From contig NZ_CP146986.1 in assembly GCF_037126175.1 (NCBI RefSeq), positions 4,646,001 through 4,710,000 of the forward strand: DNA of 64,000 nt, given 5' to 3'. This document shows, one piece after another, positions 26,456 to 35,415 of this stretch. Position numbers and translations under genes: made by a program. The stretch is from Pseudomonas sp. RSB 5.4 (GTDB lineage Bacteria > Pseudomonadota > Gammaproteobacteria > Pseudomonadales > Pseudomonadaceae). Position 1 is the stretch's first letter. The number at the start of each line of letters is the position of its first letter. Below the pieces are notes generated by a model that saw only the letters and a list, made by a program, of their open reading frames with translations, had not been told where the DNA came from and searched no databases.

Positions 26456-28042
26456 TCATTTCACTTCCGGCGGCGTAGTAAAGGTGTGATACGGCGCCGG
26501 TGACGGCACGCTCCACTCCAGGCCTTCGGCGCCATCCCACGGTTTGGCCGGTGCCGGTTCGCCGCCACGGATGGTCTTGATCACGATGAACAGGAAGAAG
26601 ATCTGCGTGGTTCCGAACATGAATGCGCCGATCGACGAGACCATGTTGAAGTCGGCGAACTGCAGGTTGTAGTCCGGAATCCGTCGCGGCATCCCCGCCA
26701 GCCCGACGAAGTGCATCGGGAAGAAAGTCAGGTTCATGCCGACGAACGACAGCCAGAAGTGCAGCTTGCCGAGGGTTTCGTCGTACATGTGCCCGGTCCA
26801 CTTCGGCAGCCAGTAATAGGCTGAGGCAAAGATCCCGAAGATCGCACCCGGCACCAGCACGTAGTGGAAGTGCGCGACCACGAAGTAGGTGTCCTGGTAC
26901 TGGAAGTCCGCCGGAGCAATGGCCAGCATCAGCCCGGAGAAACCGCCGATCGAGAACAGGATCACGAACGCCACGGCGAACAGCATCGGCGTTTCGAAGG
27001 TCAGCGAGCCTTGCCACATGGTGCTGGCCCAGTTGAACACTTTCACCCCGGTCGGCACGGCGATGAGCATGGTCGCGTACATGAAGAACAACTCGCCCAC
27101 CAGCGGGATGCCGACCACGAACATGTGGTGCGCCCAGACGATGAACGACAGGAACGCGATGCTCGCCGTGGCGTAGACCATCGAGGTGTAGCCGAACAGC
27201 GGCTTGCGCGAGAAGGTCGGGATGATCTGGCTGACGGCGCCGAAGGCCGGCAGGATCATGATGTACACCTCGGGATGGCCGAAGAACCAGAACACGTGCT
27301 GGAACAGCACCGGGTCACCGCCACCGGCGGCGCTGAAGAAACTGGTGCCGAAGTGGATGTCCATCAGCATCATCGTCACGCAACCGGCCAGCACTGGCAT
27401 CACCGCTATCAGCAGGAACGCGGTGATCAGCCAGGTCCAGACGAACAGCGGCATTTTCATCAGGGTCATGCCGGGGGCGCGCAGGTTGAGGATGGTGGCG
27501 ATCACGTTGATCGCGCCCATGATCGAACTGATCCCCATCAGGTGGATGGCGAAGATGAAGTAGGTGACGCTTTCCGGCGCGTAGGTGGTGGACAGCGGCG
27601 CGTAGAACGTCCAGCCGAAGTTCGGCCCGCCACCGGGCATGAACAGGGTCGAGACCAGCAGCAGAAACGCCGCCGGCAGCAGCCAGAAGCTGAAGTTGTT
27701 CATCCGAGGCAGGGCCATGTCCGGCGCGCCGATCATCAACGGGATCATCCAGTTGGCAAGGCCGACGAACGCCGGCATCACCGCCCCGAACACCATCACC
27801 AGGCCGTGCATGGTGGTCATCTGGTTGAAGAACGCCGGCTCGACGATCTGCAGTCCGGGCTGGAACAGTTCGGCGCGGATCACCATGGCGAACGAGCCGC
27901 CGAGCAGGAACATGCAGAACGCAAACCACAGGTACAGCGTGCCGATATCCTTGTGGTTGGTGGTCAGCACCCAGCGCATCAGGCCTTTGGCGGGGCCGTG
28001 AGCGTGGTCGGCATGACCGTGGTCATCGATTACAGCGCTCAT
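26456..28042 (-). CDS. coxA: cytochrome c oxidase subunit I (aa3-type)
   Basis: The catalytic subunit of 528 residues reduces O2 and pumps protons. It has about 12 membrane helices and all key residues: heme a His in TMHGLVMVFGAVMP, the D-channel NWMIPLMIGAPDM, the CuB/Tyr motif FWFFGHPEVYIMILPAFG with the cross-linked His-Tyr, the His pair VWAHHMFVVG, and the heme a/a3 axial His pair in VAHFHYVLVPG. The downstream RRIPDYNLQFADFN is typical of bacterial aa3. It follows coxB by 82 bp. Electrons probably come from cytochrome c or the c4/c5 proteins. Confidence 0.96.
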   Translation of the reverse strand: MSAVIDDHGHADHAHGPAKGLMRWVLTTNHKDIGTLYLWFAFCMFLLGGSFAMVIRAELFQPGLQIVEPAFFNQMTTMHGLVMVFGAVMPAFVGLANWMIPLMIGAPDMALPRMNNFSFWLLPAAFLLLVSTLFMPGGGPNFGWTFYAPLSTTYAPESVTYFIFAIHLMGISSIMGAINVIATILNLRAPGMTLMKMPLFVWTWLITAFLLIAVMPVLAGCVTMMLMDIHFGTSFFSAAGGGDPVLFQHVFWFFGHPEVYIMILPAFGAVSQIIPTFSRKPLFGYTSMVYATASIAFLSFIVWAHHMFVVGIPLVGELFFMYATMLIAVPTGVKVFNWASTMWQGSLTFETPMLFAVAFVILFSIGGFSGLMLAIAPADFQYQDTYFVVAHFHYVLVPGAIFGIFASAYYWLPKWTGHMYDETLGKLHFWLSFVGMNLTFFPMHFVGLAGMPRRIPDYNLQFADFNMVSSIGAFMFGTTQIFFLFIVIKTIRGGEPAPAKPWDGAEGLEWSVPSPAPYHTFTTPPEVK

Positions 28043-28124
28043 GGCCGGTCTCCTTTACGTGAGTGGACGGGGCTGGCCGGGGCGCGTTGCCCCGGCCGGT
28101 TCACGAAGTACGCGATAGACCGGC

Positions 28125-29252
28125 TCATTTGGTTTCCGCCTGTTTGAGCTCCAGCACTTCTTTTGGCGTGACCATATCGCCCTTGTTGTTGCCCCAGGCG
28201 TTACGTTCGTAGGTCACGACCGCTGCGATATCGACTTCCGACAATTGCTTGCCGAACGCGGCCATGGCGGTGCCGGGCTTGCCAAAGTACACGCGGTGCA
28301 GGTGGTCGGCTTTCGGCCCGGTGGCAATCGGCGAGCCCTTGAGCGCCGGGAACATCGGCGGCAGACCCTGGCCCTCGGCCTGGTGACAGGCCACGCAGGT
28401 GGTGTGATAGATCTTGTCGCCGCGCTCTTTGAGTTCGTCGAGGGTCCATTCCTTGCTGGTCAGCTCTTTGAGCTGAGCGGCTTCGGCCTTGCGGTCGGCC
28501 AGCCATTTGTCGTAATCGGGCTTCTCTTTGACGTCGACCACGATCGGCATGAAGCCGTGATCCTTGCCGCACAATTCGGCGCACTGCCCGCGATAGATTC
28601 CGGGCTTGTCGATGCGGGTCCAGGCTTCGTTGACGAACCCGGGGATCGCATCGCGCTTGACCGCGAAGGCCGGCACCCACCACGAGTGGATCACGTCGGC
28701 GGAAGTCACGAGGAAGCGCACCTTGGCGCCGACCGGCAGCACCAGCGGCTTGTCGACTTCGAGCAGGTAGTGCTCGCCCTTGGCTTCCTTGTTGTGGATC
28801 TGTTCGGCGGGGGTGGCCAGGTTGCTGAAGAACTCGACATCCTGACCGAGGTATTTGTAGTGCCACTTCCACTGGTAACCGGTGATCTGGATATCGATAT
28901 CCGGTTCACTGGTGTCGTACATGCGGATCAGGGTGGCGGTCGCCGGCACGGCCATCGCCACCAGGATCAGGAACGGCACGACGGTCCAGAGAATCTCGAC
29001 GGTGGTACTTTCGTGGAATTTTGCGGCGACCTGCCCGGTCGAGCGGCGATGCACGATCATCGACCAGAACATGGCGCCGAAGACGATGATCCCGATCACC
29101 ACACAGATCCAGAAAATGGTCATGTGCAGGTCGAATACTGCGTGACTGATTTCAGTCGCTCCAGGCGCCATATTCACAGTCCAGGCCGCATTGGCCGGGC
29201 TGAAAATCGACCACAACAGGAGGCCCATCCAGACGTGTGGATGTCGCATCAT
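28125..29252 (-). CDS. coxB: cytochrome c oxidase subunit II with C-terminal cytochrome c domain
   Basis: The 375-residue subunit has a signal, two membrane helices, a cupredoxin domain with the CuA ligands HSWWVPAF and GQCAELCGKDHGFMP, and a fused mono-heme cytochrome c domain (CVACH at about 286-290, axial Met in PGTAMAAFG). This caa3-like fusion gives the oxidase its own electron entry. It begins the operon coxB-coxA-ctaG-coxC. A -10-like TATACT lies about 140 bp upstream. The gene product matures with copper from the SCO protein and heme attached by the Ccm system. Confidence 0.95.
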   Translation of the reverse strand: MMRHPHVWMGLLLWSIFSPANAAWTVNMAPGATEISHAVFDLHMTIFWICVVIGIIVFGAMFWSMIVHRRSTGQVAAKFHESTTVEILWTVVPFLILVAMAVPATATLIRMYDTSEPDIDIQITGYQWKWHYKYLGQDVEFFSNLATPAEQIHNKEAKGEHYLLEVDKPLVLPVGAKVRFLVTSADVIHSWWVPAFAVKRDAIPGFVNEAWTRIDKPGIYRGQCAELCGKDHGFMPIVVDVKEKPDYDKWLADRKAEAAQLKELTSKEWTLDELKERGDKIYHTTCVACHQAEGQGLPPMFPALKGSPIATGPKADHLHRVYFGKPGTAMAAFGKQLSEVDIAAVVTYERNAWGNNKGDMVTPKEVLELKQAETK

Positions 29253-29621
29253 TGCGGGTTCCCCTTATCGTTCTTGTTATCCCGCCGGCTTCGGCCCGCG
29301 GCAAGGGAGCGGCTGCATCAGACTACGAACTTGAATCGCCGGGCCTTGCTGCGGGTGCAGTCGGGCGTCATCAGCTAACTCCATTCAATGGCGAGTATAG
29401 ACAGCGGCGGAGAATTGCAACGCGATCGCGTAAATGATCTGAAACAGCCGGGACTTGCGCTCAAGGGCACGAATGGAGAAGGATGCAGACGAGTGGTGGC
29501 AAACCGATATAACGCAGGTGTATCAAGGATGAAATAATTATGACAAATGCGTCTTAGCATTTTTCGTAAGCCAGCTAAGTTATGTCTTCCCTATTTCATT
29601 GCCTTGTTTCCTGGAGTTTTC
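29253..29621. other. 369-bp divergent intergenic region, coxB to unknown helical gene
   Basis: No gene is supported here. It is less GC-rich than its surroundings from about 29500 to 29620. It must hold the promoters of coxB (minus) and of the gene at 29622 (plus, with TGGAG before its ATG). Apart from the possible -10/-35 listed separately I see no clear inverted repeat or terminator. Confidence 0.6.
29394..29420 (-). promoter_or_regulatory. possible sigma-70-type promoter of coxB
   Basis: On the minus strand TTGCAA (29420-29415) and TATACT (29399-29394) are separated by 15 bp, one or two bases shorter than ideal. The -10 is good. It would give a 5' leader of roughly 135 nt. Confidence 0.35.
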
Positions 29622-30254
29622 ATGAACACCGCCGCATTGCGCGAGCAGATCCAAAAAGCCCGACAAACCGAAAATGAAACCGGACGCCTCAAGCGTCAGC
29701 TGGAAGCCAAGTTGCCTCATCTGCATTCGGCTATCCAGTTGCCGGACGCTAACCGCGAAGAAGCGTTGACGAGCTTTGTCACCGCCTATATCGATGAAGT
29801 ACCAGACATGCTGGACGCAGCCAATGAAGTTGCCAGGGAAGCGGGAATCGAGTCGCAGATCAAACCGGTGCTGAAAATCGCCGAGCAGTACTTCCTTCAG
29901 CCGCCGGTCGGTCTGGACAGCCTGCTGGACGAAGCCTATCTGGCGCACCGCTTTGTCGAAGAGGTCAACGACCTGTACATCAAGCACCTCGGCCAGCCAC
30001 TGATCCCCTTGGACATGACGGTCGCCAATCTGATTGCTCACCAATTGCTCGGTGAGGAATTTGCCAATCAACTGGACGAAGTGGTGCATCACGCCATCGA
30101 CGAGATGCTCGACGACGAGAGTTTTGCGCTGGAATCGGTAGAGGCCTACCGCGACAAACTCAGCAGCCCGGATACCGGTGCGGCGTGGAAGCGCTGGCCG
30201 TGCATGGGCCGTCGCCTCGGCGTGGGCCTGGAGCTCGACCAGCCCGCTGCCTGA
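29622..30254 (+). CDS. unknown helical protein beside the cox operon (PA0104-like)
   Basis: This 210-residue soluble protein has no signal or membrane segment. It starts with a charged coiled-coil-like helix (LREQIQKARQTENETGRLKRQLEAKLPHL), then acidic helices (VTAYIDEVPDMLDAANEVAREAGI) and a middle part LAHRFVEEVNDLYIKHLGQPLIPLDMTVANLIAHQLLG with conserved-looking polar residues; the C-terminus is less ordered. I recognise no domain. Its position divergent from coxB and near sulP-carbonic anhydrase matches PA0104 of P. aeruginosa, so it is a conserved neighbour. A role in oxidase regulation is possible but unproven. Confidence 0.75.
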   Translation: MNTAALREQIQKARQTENETGRLKRQLEAKLPHLHSAIQLPDANREEALTSFVTAYIDEVPDMLDAANEVAREAGIESQIKPVLKIAEQYFLQPPVGLDSLLDEAYLAHRFVEEVNDLYIKHLGQPLIPLDMTVANLIAHQLLGEEFANQLDEVVHHAIDEMLDDESFALESVEAYRDKLSSPDTGAAWKRWPCMGRRLGVGLELDQPAA

Positions 30255-30270
30255 GTTACACACAATCCAA

Positions 30271-30355
30271 TGTAGGAGCTGCAGCAGGCTGCGATCTTTT
30301 GATGTTGTTTTTAACAATCAAGAGCAAAAGATCGCAGCCTGCGGCAGCTCCTACA
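30271..30355. repeat. inverted-repeat element, TGTAGGAGCTGC type
   Basis: TGTAGGAGCTGC plus GCAGGCTGCGATCTTTTG on the left is repeated in reverse complement on the right (CAAAAGATCGCAGCCTGC, GCAGCTCCTACA), forming an 85-bp near-perfect hairpin. It is a different family from the GCGGGCTTGCTCGCG REPs in this window and lies between two convergent genes. Confidence 0.88.
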
Positions 30356-30378
30356 GGGGTTGAGTTCAACCCGGAGAT

Positions 30379-31905
30379 TTAACCGGCAGCGCCGATGCCT
30401 GTTGTTGTGCGAACCCGCCCCTCAAGCCGTCGCTTCAACCCACGCGACTCAATCAACAACTTCGACCCTTTCGCGGCATTCGCCCGGCCCCACTCCTCCA
30501 GCAACTCCAGACACGAATGGTCGATGTAGCTCAAGTTATTGAGCGGCACATGCACCGTCGTCCCCGCCGGAATGCTGCCCAGCACCTGGGTCAGCGCCGG
30601 CACCTTGAGAAAGGTCGCCGCGCCGACCAGACGCAGTTCCATCTCACCATCCTGCGGCAGGTCGATCAGGCTGATCTTCAGGCGTGAAGCCTTGAAGGCC
30701 AGTTTCAGCACCGTCAAACCGAAACCGATCAACACACCGGTCAGCAGGTCGGTGAAGATGATCGCCAGCGCCGTGGCGGCGTAGGTGAACATCGGCATCC
30801 GCCCGTAACGGCCCAGGCCGCGAAACGCTTTCAAGTCCACCAGTTTGAAACCGGTGTACACCAGCACCCCCGCCAGACTCGCCACCGGAATGCTCTGCAG
30901 CACGCTCGACAGCAACAGCACGAACGCCAGCAGCCACAGGCCATGGAAGATCGTCGAGTAACGGGTGGTCGCGCCGGCCTGGACGTTGGCCGAACTGCGC
31001 ACGATCACCCCGGTCATCGGCAGCGCACCGACCAGACCGCAGAGCATGTTGCCGACACCTTGCGCTGATAGTTCACGGTCGAAGTCCGAGCGCACGCCGT
31101 TGTGCATGCGATCCACCGCGGCGGCGGACAACAGCGTTTCGGCGCTGGCGATAAACGCCACGGCAAACGCAGCGATCAGCAGGGTCGGGTCGGCAAGGCT
31201 GAGCAGGTCGGCGGGTTTCAGCCAGTCGATGGCTTCGGCCAGATTCTCCGGCACCTCGACGCGTTTGACCTGCAGCGCCAGCAACAGGCTGGCACCCGTG
31301 GCCAGACCGACACCGAGCAGCGCGCCGGGAATGAAGCGCAGCGAATGCGGGCGAAACTTCTCCCACAGCCACATCACCGCAATGGTCGCCAGCCCGAGCA
31401 ACCCGGCCTGCCAGCCGAACGACGGCAAGGCCTGCGCCACCGCGCCGGGGAAGGCCGTGAGGTTATCCAGGCCGGAGGGTTGTGGCTTGGCATCAAGCAT
31501 CACATGCACTTGCGACAGAACGATCAGCACGCCGATCCCGGCGAGCATGCCGTAGACCACCGCTGGCGCCGTCACCCGAAACCAGCACCCGAGCTTCAAA
31601 CGCCCGGCCACCAGTTGCAGGAAACCGGCGAGCAACAGAATCGGCCCGAGCATCTCGATGCCGTGCTGGCGCACCAGCTCGAATACCAACACCGCCAGAC
31701 CCGCCGCCGGCCCGCTGACCTGTAACGGCGAACCCGCCAGCCAACCTACCACCAGGCCACCGATGATCCCGGTGATCAGGCCTTTGGCTGGCGGCAACCC
31801 TGACGCAATCGCAATGCCCATGCACAGCGGCAGCGCGACCAGAAACACCACCACCGAAGCCAGCAGCTCCCGTGGCAGAACCGCTTTCAATTGAGCAGCA
31901 CGCAT
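30379..31905 (-). CDS. SulP family anion transporter with STAS domain
   Basis: This 508-residue inner-membrane transporter has 10-12 predicted helices with the SulP signature region LVALPLCMGIAIASGLPPAKGLITGIIGG, and a C-terminal cytoplasmic STAS domain (TTVHVPLNNLSYIDHSCLELLEEW). The ATG at 31905 with GGAGAG seven bases upstream is preferred over an ATG at 31935. The next gene upstream on the same strand is a beta carbonic anhydrase, 90 bp away. SulP-carbonic anhydrase pairs often carry bicarbonate (BicA-like) rather than sulfate, so the substrate is probably HCO3- but cannot be fixed from sequence alone. Confidence 0.88.
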   Translation of the reverse strand: MRAAQLKAVLPRELLASVVVFLVALPLCMGIAIASGLPPAKGLITGIIGGLVVGWLAGSPLQVSGPAAGLAVLVFELVRQHGIEMLGPILLLAGFLQLVAGRLKLGCWFRVTAPAVVYGMLAGIGVLIVLSQVHVMLDAKPQPSGLDNLTAFPGAVAQALPSFGWQAGLLGLATIAVMWLWEKFRPHSLRFIPGALLGVGLATGASLLLALQVKRVEVPENLAEAIDWLKPADLLSLADPTLLIAAFAVAFIASAETLLSAAAVDRMHNGVRSDFDRELSAQGVGNMLCGLVGALPMTGVIVRSSANVQAGATTRYSTIFHGLWLLAFVLLLSSVLQSIPVASLAGVLVYTGFKLVDLKAFRGLGRYGRMPMFTYAATALAIIFTDLLTGVLIGFGLTVLKLAFKASRLKISLIDLPQDGEMELRLVGAATFLKVPALTQVLGSIPAGTTVHVPLNNLSYIDHSCLELLEEWGRANAAKGSKLLIESRGLKRRLEGRVRTTTGIGAAG

Positions 31906-31941
31906 GGTGACTCTCCCGAAGTTTTCTTCAGGCATGGCGAG

Positions 31942-31967
31942 GCCGGGCCGCTGAAACAGCGGCCGGC
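31942..31967. terminator. hairpin between carbonic anhydrase and sulP genes
   Basis: GGCCGCTG (31946-31953) and CAGCGGCC (31957-31964) form an 8-bp stem that extends outward past one bulged G. There is no T-run. On the minus strand it lies after the carbonic anhydrase stop and before the sulP start, so it may reduce read-through or protect the upstream mRNA. Confidence 0.5.
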
Positions 31968-31995
31968 GTCAAACCACACAGATTTTTAGGAAGAT

Positions 31996-32727
31996 TTAGA
32001 AGCGCGCTTTGGGCGTCGCCACCGGAATCGGATGGCTGCCGTCGAGCGGCAGGAAGCGTCCCTGATCCGCGTCGTAAGCTTTGATTTCGCTGGTTTCGAT
32101 GTTGTAGACCCAGCCATGGATGAACAGTTGACCGTTCGCCATGCGTGAGGCTACCGAAGGATGGGTACGCAAGTGCTGCAGTTGGGCGATGACGTTCTCC
32201 TCGGTGAGGATCGGCATGCTTTCTTTTTCGTCGGTGCAGTTACAGTTTTCGTGCACCATGGTTTTTGCCACTTCGGCGTGGCGCAACCAGGCTTTGACCG
32301 TCGGCATTTTTTCCAGGCTGTCCGGGTTGAGTACCGCACGCATGGCGCCGCAATCGGAATGGCCGCAGATGATGATGTGCTGCACGCCCAGTGCCAGCAC
32401 CGCGTATTCGATGGCGGTGGAAACGCCACCGTTCATCTGGCCGTAAGGCGGCACGACGTTGCCGACGTTACGGGTCACGAACAGATCCCCGGGGGAGCTC
32501 TGGGTGATCAGCTCGGGCACGATGCGCGAGTCGGCACAGGTGATGAACATTGCCCGTGGCGATTGCGCCGTGGCGAGTTTCTTGAAGAGTTCTTCCTGTT
32601 GGGGGAAGACCTCATGATGAAAATGCAAAAAGCCGTCAACGATCGTTCGCAGCGCTGCATCGGCGGATTCCGCCCCAGGGACGGCTTGCGCCGACGCAGC
32701 CAACGGCTGTTTATCCTTATCACTCAT
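31996..32727 (-). CDS. beta-class carbonic anhydrase
   Basis: It interconverts CO2 and bicarbonate. The 243-residue protein carries the beta-class zinc site Cys64-x-Asp66-x-Arg68 (FITCADSRIVPE) and His123/Cys126 (IICGHSDCGAMRAVL), with the conserved RNVGNVVPPYG between. There is no signal peptide, so it is cytoplasmic. Shine-Dalgarno GAGGA precedes the ATG. The C-terminal extension (IKAYDADQGRFLPLDGSHPIPV) resembles that of CynT/Can-like enzymes. It precedes the SulP transporter gene on the same strand. Together they could supply bicarbonate to carboxylases. Confidence 0.94.
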   Translation of the reverse strand: MSDKDKQPLAASAQAVPGAESADAALRTIVDGFLHFHHEVFPQQEELFKKLATAQSPRAMFITCADSRIVPELITQSSPGDLFVTRNVGNVVPPYGQMNGGVSTAIEYAVLALGVQHIIICGHSDCGAMRAVLNPDSLEKMPTVKAWLRHAEVAKTMVHENCNCTDEKESMPILTEENVIAQLQHLRTHPSVASRMANGQLFIHGWVYNIETSEIKAYDADQGRFLPLDGSHPIPVATPKARF

Positions 32728-32965
32728 GATTCATCCTCTTTGGCGGATTCGGGGAGTCGTTCCCGTGTATTCCGGTATGAAGCCAGTGGCTGTTTAAAAC
32801 ATCCGGGCCATCCCGACCCGTCAGTCACTCGATGAACAAGGTAGCCGCCGAAACTTAACTCAAACTGAATCAAGCGCTCTAGAACGTGTGTTCCAGATCA
32901 CAAAAAACGTGACTGGCGTGTTTCGACGGAAGGATTCCAACCCATCAACCGTAGGCTAATTGTCG

Positions 32966-34024
32966 CTAAATCAATGACATCTGGCGACCCGGCGGACAGA
33001 AGGCAGTGCAATCGAGGTTGTAGCCTTCACGGTGGTTCAAACCGAGACGTTTAATGGCTTTGGCAAAACGCTGCGCAAGCAGGTCGGCAAACGGCCCCTC
33101 GCCGCGCATCCTCGCGCCGAAACGGCTGTCGTAGAGCTCGCCGCCACGGCTCTGGCGGATCAGGCTCAGCACATGGGCGGCGCGCTGCGGATAGTGCGCC
33201 TGCAGCCATTCCTCGAACAGCGGCGCCACCTCCAGCGGCAGGCGCAACATCATGTAGGCGGCGCTTTGCGCGCCAGCGGCGTGGGCTTCGGCCAGCAGGC
33301 TTTCGATTTCGCTGTCGTTGATCATCGGAATCATTGGCGAACACAGCACCCCCACGGGAATGCCTGCTTCGCGCATCACCCGGATCGCTCGTAACCGGGC
33401 TTTGGGCGCGGCGGCACGGGGTTCGAGGATGCGTTTGAGTTCGTCGTCCAGCGTGGTCAGGCTGATCATCACCGCCACCAGTCGTTGCTGCGCCAGTTCG
33501 GTGAGCAGGTCGAGGTCGCGCAGGATCAGCGAACCCTTGGTGACAATGGTCACCGGATGCCGGTAGCGCAGCAGCACTTCGAGGGTCTGGCGGGTGATCT
33601 TGTGCTCGCGTTCGATGGGCTGATACGGATCGGTGTTGGAGCCAAGATTGATCGGCGCGCATTGGTAACCGCGTTTGCTCAACTGTTCCTCAAGCACCTG
33701 GGCGGCGTTGGTCTTGGCGATCAGCCGGGTTTCGAAATCCAGCCCCGGCGACATGTCCCAATAGGCGTGGCTCGGTCGCGCATAGCAATAGATGCAACCG
33801 TGCTCGCAGCCGCGGTAGGGATTGATCGAGCGGTCGAACGGCAGGTCAGGCGAGGTGTTGCGGGTGATGATGGTTTTCGCGGTCTCGATCATCACCTCGG
33901 TGTTCTGCGTCTCGGGCACTTCCTGGTACCAGCCGTCGTCCTCGACCACCGAGCGATTCGGCGCAAAGCGGTTGTGCGGGTTGGTCGCGGTGCCGCGACC
34001 GCGAGGTGGCAATGGAGTAGACAT
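32966..34024 (-). CDS. PA0069-family radical SAM protein (SplB-like)
   Basis: The 352-residue protein binds a [4Fe-4S] cluster through Cys73-x3-Cys77-x2-Cys80 (YRGCEHGCIYCYARPSH), followed by a TIM-barrel core (INLGSNTDPYQPIEREHKITRQ; VTIVTKGSLILRDLDLL; VGVLCSPMIPMIND). It resembles spore photoproduct lyase-type enzymes, but substrate is unknown. In P. aeruginosa PA0069 is, as I recall, one of the few SOS-induced genes, and the near-consensus LexA box 14-33 bp upstream of this start supports the same control. That points to a DNA-repair role. The ATG at 34024 is used; a codon at 34051 lies inside the LexA/hairpin. Confidence 0.9.
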   Translation of the reverse strand: MSTPLPPRGRGTATNPHNRFAPNRSVVEDDGWYQEVPETQNTEVMIETAKTIITRNTSPDLPFDRSINPYRGCEHGCIYCYARPSHAYWDMSPGLDFETRLIAKTNAAQVLEEQLSKRGYQCAPINLGSNTDPYQPIEREHKITRQTLEVLLRYRHPVTIVTKGSLILRDLDLLTELAQQRLVAVMISLTTLDDELKRILEPRAAAPKARLRAIRVMREAGIPVGVLCSPMIPMINDSEIESLLAEAHAAGAQSAAYMMLRLPLEVAPLFEEWLQAHYPQRAAHVLSLIRQSRGGELYDSRFGARMRGEGPFADLLAQRFAKAIKRLGLNHREGYNLDCTAFCPPGRQMSLI

Positions 34025-34029
34025 GAAAA

Positions 34030-34065
34030 CGCCCCGATACTGTATATGCACACAGTATCGGGGCG
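34030..34065 (-). terminator. hairpin between the dehydrogenase operon and the radical SAM gene
   Basis: CGCCCCGATACTGT (34030-34043) and its exact complement (34052-34065) leave an 8-base loop, with TTTTC after the stem on the minus strand. It ends the upstream cytochrome gene's transcript (stop at 34099). The right arm on the minus strand (GGGGCG) is also the likely ribosome-binding site of the radical SAM gene, so the hairpin would hide it in read-through RNA. Confidence 0.7.
34038..34057 (-). promoter_or_regulatory. LexA (SOS) operator of the radical SAM gene
   Basis: CTGT-N8-ACAG is complete at 34040-34055 and the flanks extend it to TACTGTATATGCACACAGTA, close to the full consensus. 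It starts 14 bp before the ATG at 34024. The -10-like TATACA on the minus strand overlaps it, so LexA binding should block transcription. Confidence 0.85.
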
Positions 34066-34098
34066 TAGCACATCTGACTAGTGCCGTCGGGCGATTGC

Positions 34099-35409
34099 TC
34101 AGTTGTTGTGTTGCGTCACCTGACCGAGGTCATCACCGGACGTGGTCTGCATATCATCCTTGCGCAGCGCGGCCACATCACTGGCCTTGACCGGTGCCCC
34201 TTTGTTGCCCCAGCTGCCACGAATGAAACTCACCACATCCGCCACTTCCTGATCCGACAACCGCCAGGCGTACGCCGGCATGGTGAAGGTCGATGGCGCG
34301 GTGTGTGTGGCTGGCAGGGTGCCGCCCTTGAGCACAATGTGGATCAGCGAAGTCGGATCCTCCGATTGCAGCACCGGATTGCCCGCGAGCGCCGGGAACA
34401 CCCGGGTATAGCCATGGCCGTCGGTACGATGGCAGGCCGCGCAGTTGTCGATGTACACCGCCGCGCCACGCTGGCTGTCGTCGCCGTTCCACAGGGCTTT
34501 GGCCGCTTTCTCGTCGTACTGGTGCGGCTGGTCCGCCGGATCATTGGCCGGCAGCGACTTAAGGTAGCGGGCGATCGCAGTGAGGTCGGCATCGGTCATG
34601 TACTGCATGCTGTGGGTGACCACATCGCTCATGCCGCCGAACACTGCGCTGCGGTCGCTGCGCCCGGTCTTGAGGAACTGCACCAGTTGCGCTTCGCTCC
34701 AGCTGCCCAGGCCATCCTTGTGATCACCGCGCAAACTCTTGGCGATCCAGCCTTCCAGAGGCGCACTGCCGGCGAGGAAGTTTTTGCCGTCGGTGGCGCT
34801 CAGGGATTTTTCCTGCATGGTCAGCGCCCGTGGCGTATGGCAGGCGCCGCAATGGCCGAGGCCTTCGACCAGATAGGCGCCGCGATCGATCACCGGATCA
34901 TCCGAGGTGGCCTTGTAGTCCTCGACCTTCGGCGCGAACAGCCAGCGCCAGCCCATCAGCGGCCAGCGCATGCTCAGCGGCCATGGAATGTCGCTGGCCT
35001 TGTTCTCCTGGGCCACCGGTTCGACGCCGTGCATGAAGTAGGCGTACAGCGCTTTCATGTCGCCCTCGCTGACCCGGGCGTAGGACGGATAGGGCATTGC
35101 CGGGTACAACGTGCTGCCGTTTTTGGCGACGCCGTGACGCACCGCTTTGTCGAAGTCCTCGAAGCTGTAGTCACCCAGACCGGTTTTGTCCGGGGTGATG
35201 TTGGTCGAATAGATCGTGCCGATCGGCGTTTCCATCGGCAGGCCGCCGGCGAACGGTTTGCCGCCCTTGGCGGTGTGGCAGGCCACGCAGTCACCCGCGC
35301 GGGCGAGGTATTCGCCTTGTTTGATCAGCGCTTGATCGACGTCGGCGGCGTGCACGGCAGCACTGCCGAGCAGGGCCAGGGTGGCGATAACGAGATTTTT
35401 CATGGTCAT
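34099..35409 (-). CDS. tri-heme cytochrome c subunit of a membrane dehydrogenase
   Basis: This 436-residue periplasmic cytochrome passes electrons from the dehydrogenase subunit to quinone or oxidases. It has a Sec signal (MTMKNLVIATLALLGSAAVHA) and three heme sites: CVACH at 41-45, CGACH and CAACH further on, each with downstream Met candidates. This tri-heme design is that of the cytochrome subunits of gluconate, sorbitol and alcohol dehydrogenases. It is third in the operon after the small Tat subunit and the GMC flavoprotein, with a 6-bp gap to the latter. A hairpin terminator follows at 34030-34065. Confidence 0.9.
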   Translation of the reverse strand: MTMKNLVIATLALLGSAAVHAADVDQALIKQGEYLARAGDCVACHTAKGGKPFAGGLPMETPIGTIYSTNITPDKTGLGDYSFEDFDKAVRHGVAKNGSTLYPAMPYPSYARVSEGDMKALYAYFMHGVEPVAQENKASDIPWPLSMRWPLMGWRWLFAPKVEDYKATSDDPVIDRGAYLVEGLGHCGACHTPRALTMQEKSLSATDGKNFLAGSAPLEGWIAKSLRGDHKDGLGSWSEAQLVQFLKTGRSDRSAVFGGMSDVVTHSMQYMTDADLTAIARYLKSLPANDPADQPHQYDEKAAKALWNGDDSQRGAAVYIDNCAACHRTDGHGYTRVFPALAGNPVLQSEDPTSLIHIVLKGGTLPATHTAPSTFTMPAYAWRLSDQEVADVVSFIRGSWGNKGAPVKASDVAALRKDDMQTTSGDDLGQVTQHNN

Positions 35410-35415
35410 CGCTCC

